This document shows, one piece after another, positions 4,953-12,359 of a DNA stretch of 12,359 nucleotides. The translations under genes were made by a program, and so were the position numbers. The stretch covers positions 1 through 12,359 of the forward strand of contig CAJGCF010000047.1 of NCBI GenBank assembly GCA_904501865.1, written 5' to 3'. The notes beneath the pieces were generated by a model. That model saw only the letters and a list, made by a program, of their open reading frames with translations. It searched no databases and was not told the DNA's origin. How positions within the stretch are numbered: position 1 is the stretch's first letter; each line of letters begins with the position of its first letter. The DNA comes from an uncultured Clostridia bacterium (GTDB lineage Bacteria > Bacillota > Clostridia > Oscillospirales > CAG-272).

Positions 4953-6351
4953 ATTGTCGGCTCCTCAGCTGGCTTTTTGTCAAGCTTATCCCGATGAGGT
5001 CTTATACGGAGGAGCGGCAGGTGGCGGCAAGAGTGCGGCTCAGGTAATAGACGCACTCTTTTACGCGATAGAGCACGAGGAATCAAAGCAGATAATTTTT
5101 CGTAAGACCTTCCCTGAGCTTGAAAGATCTATCATTCGCGAGTCGTTTAAATTCTACCCCGGTAAGCCCTTTGCAAAGTATAACTCTACCAAGCACGTAT
5201 GGAGCTTTTACAACGGCTCTATTATTGAGTTCGGATATTTACAGAGGGAAAACGACGTTTATCTGTATCAGGGAGCGGAGTACGACGTTGTCAGGTTCGA
5301 CGAGGCAACACACTTCTCATACGATCAGGTGACGTATCTGAGATCGCGTATCAGAGGTCCGCTTCCTTATCCGCGCTGTATGAAACTTTCCACAAACCCG
5401 GGAGGAATCGGACATGTGTGGGCCAAGAATAGATTTGTTGACCCCGTGCCGCCCTTGAATTACTTTACAGGCTCTGACGGCACGAGGAGAATATTTATTC
5501 CCGCAAACGTTGATGACAACTTTGCACTCAAGGAAAACGACCCCGGGTACGAAAAGAGACTTGAGGCTATGGGTGACAAGAATCTTGTCGATATGCTCAG
5601 ATGGGGTAAATGGGACGTTATGGAGGGTCAGTTCTTTAGTGAGTTCGACCGCAGGTATCACGTGGTCGAGCCCTTTGACGTTCTCGGGGACAAGGACGTT
5701 AAGCTTTACCGTTCTATCGACTACGGTCTTGATATGCTCGCGTGCTACTGGTACGCCGAGCTTCCGCCGTCCTCGGTTAATCCGCACGGCAGTGTGTTTA
5801 TTTACCGTGAGCTTTGCAAGCCTGACCTCACTATCTCCGAGGCGGCGCGGCTCATCCGTGAGGCTACTCCTACAAGTGAGCGCATAATCTGCACCTTTGC
5901 TCCGCCCGACGTGCTCAAAAACAGAGACAGAGTGACGGGACGAAATCAGGGGGACATCTTTGCGGAGAACGGGCTTTCGCTCACAGAGTCCAACAATGAC
6001 AGAAAGGCGGGGTGGCTCGCGGTCAAGGAGTTCTTAAAGCTCCGCGACGGTGGTCGTCCCATACTTAAGATTTTTTCGAAATGTACCAGCCTAATTAAAC
6101 ATTTGCCTATGCTTATGCACGACGACAGAAATTACGGTGACGTCAAGACTGAGCCGCACTACATCACTCACTCGCCCGATTCGCTTCGGTATTTCTGTAT
6201 TCAATGGCACAGTCATCACCCCATACGAGAGCACGAGGACGGTGAGAAAAGGGTGTCATATCCCCGTGACGTGCTCGTGGATTATCGCCGCGCGAGTCCT
6301 CGGGGCAGGGCGGATATTGAGAGGATGATGGGCGGAAAGCCCAAGCTGTGA
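4924..6351 (+). CDS. terL: Terminase large subunit (ATPase-nuclease)
   Basis: The product is 475 residues, full length for the family. The Walker A is GGAAGGGKS (29-37) and the Walker B YDVVRFDEA (120-128, with D126 and E127 acidic). The coupling motif is LSTNPGG (155-161). The C-terminal RNase-H-like nuclease has SIDYGLD (D266), APPDV (D329) and HSPDSLRYF (D419) as likely metal-binding acids. It powers packaging of phage DNA through the portal and cuts the concatemer. The start is weakly supported by GAGGAAG immediately before the ATG, and the overlap with the small subunit implies translational coupling. The intact motifs argue for a functional phage. Confidence 0.95.
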   Translation: MKAINRKQIKLSAPQLAFCQAYPDEVLYGGAAGGGKSAAQVIDALFYAIEHEESKQIIFRKTFPELERSIIRESFKFYPGKPFAKYNSTKHVWSFYNGSIIEFGYLQRENDVYLYQGAEYDVVRFDEATHFSYDQVTYLRSRIRGPLPYPRCMKLSTNPGGIGHVWAKNRFVDPVPPLNYFTGSDGTRRIFIPANVDDNFALKENDPGYEKRLEAMGDKNLVDMLRWGKWDVMEGQFFSEFDRRYHVVEPFDVLGDKDVKLYRSIDYGLDMLACYWYAELPPSSVNPHGSVFIYRELCKPDLTISEAARLIREATPTSERIICTFAPPDVLKNRDRVTGRNQGDIFAENGLSLTESNNDRKAGWLAVKEFLKLRDGGRPILKIFSKCTSLIKHLPMLMHDDRNYGDVKTEPHYITHSPDSLRYFCIQWHSHHPIREHEDGEKRVSYPRDVLVDYRRASPRGRADIERMMGGKPKL

Positions 6352-6353
6352 GG

Positions 6354-6374
6354 GTGGAAAGTTGAAGGTTGAGA
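6354..6374 (+). repeat. Short GTTGAAG-type heptad repeat
   Basis: Three 7-bp units, GTGGAAA, GTTGAAG and GTTGAGA, directly follow the terminase stop. It resembles the heptads at 4269-4341 in unit length and purine bias but is not identical. The rest of the gap to 6430 is AT-rich with no evident promoter or terminator. Confidence 0.5.
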
Positions 6375-6439
6375 AATAAAAATAAAACAACATAGATTCG
6401 GGTCGTTTGCCATTCGGCACGGCCGAGATTGGAGGAAAA

Positions 6440-8497
6440 ATGAAAATCACATCAAAAAGCGGGCAGGAGCGGCTTGCCGAGGTGCAACAGCTCTATTCCA
6501 AGGCTTGTTCGGTGTCTGATCCGCAAAGAATGAAATTTAAACAATGGGATGCGCAATATCGCGGCGACCATCAGATAGACGGTCCTACGCTTGACGATGA
6601 GGGGGAGGAGGTCAACGTGCCCAAAAAGGCTGACGTGGTGTGGAACATCAGCTTTGAGCTCCTTGAGGGCTCCATCGACACCAACATTCCGCAGCCCTTC
6701 GTTACTCCCGAGCTCAAGTGTGAGCACCACATACGCAACGCCCGACGTGTCGAGAACCTTATAAAGATGCTTATGGACAAGCACCCCTTTGAGATCTATA
6801 ACGATTCCGAGGAGCGCACTGTCAAAAAGTTCGGTCTTGCGGGTATGGAAATTGAATGGGACGTTGAGTCGGGCACTCACTCGGAGGTGGGAGAGATACA
6901 TGTCTCTACTCTGCGCCCCGTCAACATATACCCTCAGCCCGGTATCACTAGTATAGATGACTGCGACTACGTGTTCGTTAATTACATAACCACCAAGGCG
7001 GCGCTAAAACGAAAATTCAGTCTGTCCGACGAGGATATAGAGAACACTTATCTGGAGCCCACGTACGACAGCGGCTCGGACAGCTCTATATACGACGAGG
7101 ATGTGGTCACGCTCACTGTTATGTGGTACAGGGGCGAGAAGGGAGATATCTGCCGCTTCTCATATTCGGGCGATATCATACTTGAGGACGATGACGACTA
7201 CTACTCCCGCAAGGTAGAATACTGCAAGACCTGCGGTCGCCGCCGTCAGATATGCGAAAAGGACGAGTGCTCCTCTCCCGACTACTATCTAAACAAGCTG
7301 GATTACGACGAGCTTTGCGAGGACATTCAATGCTCCGACGGGCGTATCATTCCAGCCTACACCCCCGAGTTTAAGGACGGAGAGATGGTTTATGAGACGG
7401 TTCGTATGCCCGTCACCGCCGCCGACGGCTCGCAGGCTATGGGCGACGTGGGCGGTGTGGAGCTTCCCGCCTTTATGGAGGTACAGATACCCAAGATGAA
7501 AAAGACGCGCTTACCTTACTACAAGCCGCAGAAGCTTCCGCTTTCTGTGAGATACAATATCAAGGACGACGATTCCTTTTGGGGCATTTCGGACATGGAG
7601 GTCATTCGCGAGCAGCAGCAGGAGTGCAACAAGCTCACCTCGCGCATACACGAGGCTATAATGCGCTCGGGAGCAGCGCTTTTTAAGCCCAAGGGTACAG
7701 AGGTCGCGCTCAGCAACGGTGTGTTTGACAACATTATAGACATCGACAACTCAGTGGACAAGAATCAATTCGGACTCTTTTCCTACTCAGTCGACGTGTC
7801 GCAGTGGCTCATCGAGCGCAACAATCACAAGGAGCAGGCAAAGCGCTTACTCGGCATAAGTGACTCCTTCCTCGGTCAAGCTGACAACACCGCCAAGAGC
7901 GGTTACGCCAAGAGCGTTCAGGTCCAGCAATCCGCGGGTCGTCTCGCGTCCAAGAAGATGATGAAGCAGGCGCATTACGCCGACGTGTTCAGAATTATCT
8001 TTGAGCTCTATCTTGCCTTCGCTGACGAGCCCCGTCAGATACATCACGAGGACAACTCCGACTGCGCTCTTGCCGCAGAGGAGCGCTTTAACCGTTACGA
8101 CTTCTACGAGTTCGACGGCAACGTGGGAAAGTGGTACATCGACGACAACTACACCTTTGCCGTAGACCCGAACGGCGCGCTTGAGCAGCAATACCCTCAG
8201 CTTTGGGAGCTGGTCAAGCAGGATTACGCCTCGGGAATGTACGGCGAGCCCACGCAGCTCGACAGTCAGATATGCGCTTGGAGGCATTTGGAGCAACTGC
8301 GGTATCCATTCGCTCGCAATATCGTTGAGATGAAAAAGCAACAGCGCGATCAGATGATGGCGCAGGCTATGAAGGGTCAGATGTCTCCCGGAACAGAGGG
8401 GCAAGGAGGCGGGGCGGCAGGTATGCCTCAGGCTGTGCAGGGTATGAATACGCAGGGCGGCACTCGGGTCGCTCCGCAAGAGAAAGGAATGATGTGA
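6440..8497 (+). CDS. Portal protein
   Basis: The product is 685 residues. The ATG at 6440 follows GGAGG (6431-6435); an in-frame TTG at 6407 would add 11 residues and lacks a ribosome site. Position directly after terL, length, and phrases such as QWDAQYRGDHQIDG (35-48), GLAGMEIEWD (132-141) and the ISDMEVIREQQQECNKLTSRI helix region support a portal of the large Firmicutes/P22-like type. It would form the dodecameric DNA channel at one capsid vertex and dock the terminase. A Cys cluster C262-x2-C265-x6-C272-x4-C277 looks like an inserted zinc knuckle. The C-terminal 50 residues are Gly/Gln/Met-rich and end in QGMNTQGG..VAPQ, a phrase repeated at the start of the next gene. Confidence 0.9.
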   Translation: MKITSKSGQERLAEVQQLYSKACSVSDPQRMKFKQWDAQYRGDHQIDGPTLDDEGEEVNVPKKADVVWNISFELLEGSIDTNIPQPFVTPELKCEHHIRNARRVENLIKMLMDKHPFEIYNDSEERTVKKFGLAGMEIEWDVESGTHSEVGEIHVSTLRPVNIYPQPGITSIDDCDYVFVNYITTKAALKRKFSLSDEDIENTYLEPTYDSGSDSSIYDEDVVTLTVMWYRGEKGDICRFSYSGDIILEDDDDYYSRKVEYCKTCGRRRQICEKDECSSPDYYLNKLDYDELCEDIQCSDGRIIPAYTPEFKDGEMVYETVRMPVTAADGSQAMGDVGGVELPAFMEVQIPKMKKTRLPYYKPQKLPLSVRYNIKDDDSFWGISDMEVIREQQQECNKLTSRIHEAIMRSGAALFKPKGTEVALSNGVFDNIIDIDNSVDKNQFGLFSYSVDVSQWLIERNNHKEQAKRLLGISDSFLGQADNTAKSGYAKSVQVQQSAGRLASKKMMKQAHYADVFRIIFELYLAFADEPRQIHHEDNSDCALAAEERFNRYDFYEFDGNVGKWYIDDNYTFAVDPNGALEQQYPQLWELVKQDYASGMYGEPTQLDSQICAWRHLEQLRYPFARNIVEMKKQQRDQMMAQAMKGQMSPGTEGQGGGAAGMPQAVQGMNTQGGTRVAPQEKGMM

Positions 8498-8555
8498 TAT
8501 GGCTAAAATACTTCAGGGTATGAATACGCAGGGCGGCGCTCAGGTCGCTCCGCAG
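8438..8555 (+). repeat. Imperfect 42-nt duplication across the portal / next-gene boundary
   Basis: Copy 1 (8438-8479) encodes QGMNTQGGTRVAPQ at the portal C-terminus. Copy 2 (8514-8555) encodes QGMNTQGGAQVAPQ near the N-terminus of the next protein. They match at 39 of 42 bases. The offset is 76 nt, not a multiple of three, so the same phrase is kept in two different reading frames. Confidence 0.9.
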
Positions 8556-8897
8556 GTCAGGGACTATACTCCCGGGAGCAACGACTTTTTGTCGTTCGCA
8601 AACACTATGAACAAGAACGCTCAGCTTGATATGAAAAAGGATCGGCGGACCGTCGGGGACGCCGGTCCCTACAAGTCGGCGAGGGTACAGACCGCGGAGA
8701 ACGTAGAAGGACGGACCGTCGGGGACGCCGGTCCCGTCGTGTCTTCTACGCCCTCGGCACACCCGAGGGCTATTGGCTCTGTTGTGTACGGCAATATAAG
8801 GAGCAATTTTAAAAAGGTACTTGACGACTCCGCAAAGGGAATTGAGGCAAGATACGAGAGCTATTTTAAAGGTCAAGGGAACGGAGGTAATATCTGA
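8499..8897 (+). CDS. Small virion-module protein of unknown function
   Basis: The product is 132 residues. It starts 1 nt after the portal stop, with AAGGA about 10 nt upstream, and its TGA shares one base with the next ATG. The N-terminus repeats the portal's C-terminal phrase. The middle carries two copies of RTVGDAGP (residues 50-57 and 72-79) encoded by a hairpin-forming repeat. The C-terminal third (FKKVLDDSAKGIEARYESYF) is a predicted helix. The protein looks largely disordered. Its position suggests a small structural or scaffolding-like component, or simply a remnant enlarged by repeat insertion. No family is recognised. Confidence 0.7.
   Translation: MAKILQGMNTQGGAQVAPQVRDYTPGSNDFLSFANTMNKNAQLDMKKDRRTVGDAGPYKSARVQTAENVEGRTVGDAGPVVSSTPSAHPRAIGSVVYGNIRSNFKKVLDDSAKGIEARYESYFKGQGNGGNI
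8646..8735 (+). repeat. Two in-frame copies of a 24-bp palindromic element
   Basis: Identical 24-bp copies lie at 8646-8669 and 8712-8735, 66 nt apart. Each contains GGACCG and CGGTCC as 6-bp hairpin arms around a 10-nt loop. Both read as RTVGDAGP on the + strand and GTGVPDGP on the - strand. The phrase resembles dispersed REP-like elements I have seen translated in many Clostridia proteins; that recollection cannot be tested here. Confidence 0.75.
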
Positions 8898-11896
8898 TGT
8901 CAGTCAATGATCAGGAAAACATAGTAATAGACCCCGAGGACGAGTCCGTCACAACGGGAACGGAAACGGGAACGGGAACGGACGGAACGGGAACGGAAAC
9001 GGGAACGGACGGAACGGGAACGGAAACGGGAACGGACGGAGCGGAGGCGGGTGTTAAATTCGCAGACGTCTACGGCTCTCCCGTGTCAAGCTCTAAGCTT
9101 TCTCAGGAAGCCTGGGCGGAGCGCGAGGGCTACGACATCGAGGGAGACTTCAAGAACGCCGCGGCGGATCTGGAATATGAATACAAGACGCATCTTTCCA
9201 CTTACGGTGCCAATGCGGAAAAGCTTTATCAGATGGGGCTTTCAAACGCGGGTGTATCCGATATCTACGGCGCTAACGCATATTCGGCTTATCTTTCGGC
9301 TATGAACGATCTCAATCTTGAAAAAATAGAGCAGCAGAGGGAATTGAAAAGGCTTTACTCGCAATATGCAACTAATTATGATGATACACTCAACGCCGAC
9401 GCGACGGAGGCATATAACTATATACTCAGCAATAACCTTTGGAACGGTGCGAATGCGGACGTGGTCAAGAATCTTCTTCTCAATCAGGGCTACGGTGATG
9501 AGGCCGTCTATGAGGCTATGAGGAGACTTGATGCTGTGGATCCCTCGTGGCTTCAGAATCAGAGAGTCATGGCAGCTTATAACTCTGTTCAGCAGAGCTA
9601 TCTTGGCCCTGAGTCAGCGGAGCACGTCAAGAGCTTGCTCTCTGCGGCGGGTTACACGGATCATGAGATAAACGCAGCTATGACGTTGCTTGAGAGCGGC
9701 TACAATGCGAGCAAGGCGGCTGATGACAAGGCAACGTTTGAGGCAAACAAGCCTTTGGCGATACAGTACGCATTGAAGAATTACAACGGTACAAACAAGC
9801 AGACGGTTCTTGACTACATTAAGGCTATGTACGGCGATGAGATGGTGGCGCACGTGGACAGTGTGCTGTCGGGCTTGAGTCCTGAGACCTTGACATATCT
9901 CAGTGATCAGACGGTATTGAGTGCGGCCGAGAAGTATTCTTCGCAATATGTGGGCAACGAGGAGTCGGAAAACAGCATCAAGGAAAAAATGCGCATGAAT
10001 GGTATGAATGAGGCTCAGATCAATGCGGCTATGGAGATCATCAAGTCCACCTATGACGCTAATCCTGACGTCATCGCGGCGAAGGAGCAGGAAACCATAA
10101 ATGAGATGCTTTATCAGTACGGTCCTGCATATAATCCCGCGTCCTCCGAGGCTATTATGCAAGACATGGGTATAAAAGACCGAAATCTTGCGCTCAAGAT
10201 AATAAGGCAGCTTGACGAAAACTTCAGGAAGAACGTCGCTGCGGGATACAACGCTTGTAAGGAAATGTATAATGATGGCGCAAGTATAGACCAAATAAAG
10301 AACGATCTTGAAGTGAGCGGATACAGTAAGTGGGAGATCAATGAGATCGTCAAACGCTTGGGAATGAACGGCGGCGCGATACGCACGCAAAACGTCAAGG
10401 AGGCTTATTCCTATATCATTTCCAACAATCTCTACAACGGCAAGAATATTGAGAATATAAAGACCCAGCTTGAAAACCTCGGATATGATGCGGAGGTTGC
10501 AGACGAGGTGGTCACGATGCTCTCTAAGCTTGATATGAGCGAGTATCAAAACCAAGATGTCTTTGACGCGTACACCTCGATATCCGACATGTATAAGGAT
10601 ATCGGCTATAATGGTTCTGACGCGCAGAAGAAATACATCAGGGATGTGCTTGGGCTTGTTTATGATGAGGATACCATTGACCGAGCCATAAAGCTTATGG
10701 ATTCCGGTAAGGCGGTCACAGATGAGTACGAAGCCGGTCAGCAAGAGCTCACCGACGATCAGATAAAAGCCGACGGTGTGAATGCTGTAAAGAATCTATT
10801 CTATGACGCGGAGGGCAATTACGTTTACGACGGTAGCGAGACCGCAAAGGCGAGCATCAGGCAGAGGCTTCGCGGCTCGGATTATGAGAAGTATACTGAC
10901 GAGATCATCGCGCAGATGGACGCTGACCTTGCCGAGCTCAAGGGCGCGGCGGCGGAGGATTACGCAGACGCAATTGTTTCTGACAATCAGGCTACCCTCG
11001 AATCTTTAAGTCAAAGTTTGATAAATGCCAATAATCAATGGACTTCGGGCAGCGAGGATCATAATAACATTAAAACAACCATCCAAGAAAAATCTGCCGG
11101 TTTAGTGAAAGAAATTGCGACAAATATTTACATGGACCCTAATAAAGCACTATCTTTATTGGGTGTGTCTGCCGAAGATGTAACTTTCACATCTGCATCC
11201 GGTAAGGATGTTAGTTGGAATCAGGCAACGGATGACGAGAAAAGATATGCGGTGATGAGCGTATTGGCGGAATACTGCAAAGAAGGTGTTATTTCCGGAG
11301 ATGCATTTAAAGAATATATAGAAAAGTGCATACCAAATGAAATATCTTATAGTGATAGCATAGGAGAAGTGTTAGATACTGTAATGGTATATAAAGACAT
11401 GAAGTCACAGGGCTATTTGAATTCAGATCAGTATGATAGCATTTTCAATACCATATCTAAATATATCACATTTACCGTAGGAAGAATTCCAAGTAAGTCG
11501 CAGGTTGTGATTAAGGCTACATCTGGTGATACGATAACTTTACAAACAGACTCGACGGGAATAAGTGTGTCTGATAAGGAAATAAAAGAAAACGGGTTGA
11601 ATGGGGATTGTTTGTTGTCGTACGGCGGTAAACTGTATGTGTATAGTCACGTGGAGAAAAGTATGCGTCAGGTAATCGGAGGGAAAAATGTGGATTGGTC
11701 CACCGAGCTTAAAGGACTTGTTCTCAAAGATGCAAAAACATTTACCGCTTTCAATCAAACAACAGAGGGAGTAACGACAGAGACAAGAACGGATCCGACA
11801 AATATTACAGGAGGAACCAAAGAAGTAATAATATTGCCCGATGGCACGGAAATCAAAAAGCCGGAAGATTATAAAAATCCTTACGGATTTAATTGA
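8897..11896 (+). CDS. Large helical-repeat virion-associated protein
   Basis: The product is 999 residues; GGAGG lies about 10 nt before the ATG. Residues 20-48 are a low-complexity Thr/Gly/Glu/Asp linker. Residues about 60-620 are helical, with repeated units of roughly 45-60 residues: EAYNYILSNNLWNG...GY (from 171) closely parallels EAYSYIISNNLYNG...GY (from 502), with related units between (GYTDHEINAAM at 252, MNEAQINAAME at 370, GYSKWEINEIV at 475). Residues about 700-999 come from AT-rich DNA and appear beta-rich and polar (TSGDTITLQTDSTGISVSDK). There is no signal peptide or catalytic motif. Its place after the portal suggests an internal or ejected virion protein, or a head-neck component; function is unknown. 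Confidence 0.75.
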   Translation: MSVNDQENIVIDPEDESVTTGTETGTGTDGTGTETGTDGTGTETGTDGAEAGVKFADVYGSPVSSSKLSQEAWAEREGYDIEGDFKNAAADLEYEYKTHLSTYGANAEKLYQMGLSNAGVSDIYGANAYSAYLSAMNDLNLEKIEQQRELKRLYSQYATNYDDTLNADATEAYNYILSNNLWNGANADVVKNLLLNQGYGDEAVYEAMRRLDAVDPSWLQNQRVMAAYNSVQQSYLGPESAEHVKSLLSAAGYTDHEINAAMTLLESGYNASKAADDKATFEANKPLAIQYALKNYNGTNKQTVLDYIKAMYGDEMVAHVDSVLSGLSPETLTYLSDQTVLSAAEKYSSQYVGNEESENSIKEKMRMNGMNEAQINAAMEIIKSTYDANPDVIAAKEQETINEMLYQYGPAYNPASSEAIMQDMGIKDRNLALKIIRQLDENFRKNVAAGYNACKEMYNDGASIDQIKNDLEVSGYSKWEINEIVKRLGMNGGAIRTQNVKEAYSYIISNNLYNGKNIENIKTQLENLGYDAEVADEVVTMLSKLDMSEYQNQDVFDAYTSISDMYKDIGYNGSDAQKKYIRDVLGLVYDEDTIDRAIKLMDSGKAVTDEYEAGQQELTDDQIKADGVNAVKNLFYDAEGNYVYDGSETAKASIRQRLRGSDYEKYTDEIIAQMDADLAELKGAAAEDYADAIVSDNQATLESLSQSLINANNQWTSGSEDHNNIKTTIQEKSAGLVKEIATNIYMDPNKALSLLGVSAEDVTFTSASGKDVSWNQATDDEKRYAVMSVLAEYCKEGVISGDAFKEYIEKCIPNEISYSDSIGEVLDTVMVYKDMKSQGYLNSDQYDSIFNTISKYITFTVGRIPSKSQVVIKATSGDTITLQTDSTGISVSDKEIKENGLNGDCLLSYGGKLYVYSHVEKSMRQVIGGKNVDWSTELKGLVLKDAKTFTAFNQTTEGVTTETRTDPTNITGGTKEVIILPDGTEIKKPEDYKNPYGFN
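8954..9040 (+). repeat. 27-bp tandem repeats encoding TGTETGTDG
   Basis: Two perfect 27-bp units (8987-9013 and 9014-9040) follow a third, slightly longer unit from 8954. They encode a flexible acidic TGTETGTDG linker near the N-terminus of the large protein. Unit length is a multiple of three, so copy number can change without frameshift. Confidence 0.95.
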
Positions 11897-11910
11897 GAGA
11901 GGTAGAAAAT

Positions 11911-12359
11911 ATGGGAAATATGCACGCTGGATATAGGTATGCAGTCAAGTTGAAAAATAAAAACAACAAAAAAGCAGACAGAAATATGCACTCGTCCTCA
12001 CCACAAAACAACGGCGGGGTGCTCGGGGGGCTGGGGTATGTCGGCGGCAGTATTGCCGCCGGCATAGGCGGTGTCGGTGAGGGTATCGTTGATATCTTTT
12101 CCGCCGCAGGCTCTGTGCTCTCAGGAGACGTCGAGTACGCTAAATACGTTTTTAAGGATAACGTTGTGGGAGATTGGTATGCGGATATTACCGAGGAGTA
12201 TAATCCCGGTGGTGTTATGGAGTTTATCGGTAACGTTGGGCACGGTATAGGACAATCGGCATACTTCCTGCTCGATGCGGTCGCTCCCGGCTTGGGCACG
12301 GGTATGTTTTTTGCGGGGATTTCCTCGCAGGGAGTTTCAAATGCGGCGGCACAAACGGG
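11911..12359 (+). CDS. N-terminal part of a Gly/Ala-rich, probably large virion protein (partial)
   Basis: The frame is open to the right edge (149 complete codons). GAGAGAGGT lies about 7 nt before the ATG, 14 nt after the preceding stop. After a basic start (KLKNKNNKKADR) come GGVLGGLGYVGGSIAAGIGG and GEGIVDIFSAAGSV, an aromatic segment with YNPGG, then GHGIGQSAYFLLDAVAPGLGTG and ASSQGVSNAA-like hydrophobic helices. This resembles the N-termini of very large Firmicutes phage proteins whose C-termini vary and may carry enzymatic or toxin domains. Membrane-active, glycine-zipper-like helices fit a protein ejected with the DNA. The C-terminal part is outside the window, so function stays open. 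Confidence 0.75.
   Translation, partial: MGNMHAGYRYAVKLKNKNNKKADRNMHSSSPQNNGGVLGGLGYVGGSIAAGIGGVGEGIVDIFSAAGSVLSGDVEYAKYVFKDNVVGDWYADITEEYNPGGVMEFIGNVGHGIGQSAYFLLDAVAPGLGTGMFFAGISSQGVSNAAAQT

Noticed and set aside
6407..6439. Upstream TTG start for the portal
   Set aside because: It has no ribosome binding site, whereas the ATG at 6440 follows GGAGG at ideal spacing.
7847..8479. A 210-codon open frame on the - strand opposite the portal
   Set aside because: It is the antisense shadow of portal codons; the product is Leu/His/Arg-rich with no family resemblance, and there is no start context.
8954..9040. Tandem repeats as a CRISPR array
   Set aside because: Units abut without spacers and encode a low-complexity peptide in frame.
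9614..10744. A 376-codon open frame on the - strand
   Set aside because: It lies wholly antisense to the helical-repeat gene, whose periodic codon use keeps the opposite frame open; it has no ribosome site and its Leu/Ile/Arg/Val-rich product resembles no family.
1..12359. A DGR template repeat or reverse transcriptase inside the window
   Set aside because: No second non-coding copy of the shared VR borders and no frame with an RT catalytic motif was seen; they must lie outside if the DGR is real.

Overview
The window reads as part of a tailed double-stranded DNA phage or prophage (Caudoviricetes) of a Clostridia-type Gram-positive host, perhaps a gut Oscillospirales or Christensenellales relative. 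The evidence is a terminase small/large pair followed by a portal gene, strong GGAGG ribosome binding sites before most genes, a TTG start, and phage families typical of Firmicutes and crAss-like phages (DUF6273, DUF3850, DUF6275, crAss001_48-related). All convincing genes are on the + strand, mostly in tightly spaced or overlapping runs. Host assignment is inference.

Left part (1-2650), accessory/early genes: the tail end of an unknown gene, a 36-residue one-helix membrane peptide, two tandem DUF6273-like C-type-lectin-fold proteins, a DUF3850/ASCH-like protein, a small HExxH metallopeptidase, and a DUF6275 plus crAss001_48-related fusion. The most striking signal is here. The 3' ends of the two DUF6273 genes (755-814 and 1297-1359) share identical flanks around a tract that differs only at first and second codon positions of NNC/NNT codons. 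That is the expected footprint of adenine-directed mutagenic retrohoming, so both look like targets of a diversity-generating retroelement (DGR) whose reverse transcriptase and template repeat are not in this window.

Middle part (2651-4430), replication: a promoter-like TTGACG-17-TATATA with a 10-bp palindrome in its spacer overlaps the end of the upstream gene. A leader of about 260 nt follows and contains a three-armed structure closed by a 16-bp helix (2824-2902). Then come an HUH rolling-circle-type Rep gene and an ArpU-like small regulator overlapping it by ATGA. Two hairpins, the second a clear intrinsic terminator, close this unit, and AGTGAAR heptad repeats precede the packaging genes.

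Right part (4431-12359), packaging and virion: terminase small subunit, terminase large subunit, portal, a small protein carrying two copies of a hairpin-forming 24-bp element, a 999-residue helical-repeat protein with a low-complexity N-terminus and a compositionally foreign C-terminal third, and the start of a Gly/Ala-rich, probably large virion protein cut by the window edge. No major capsid, tail, lysis or integrase gene is visible.
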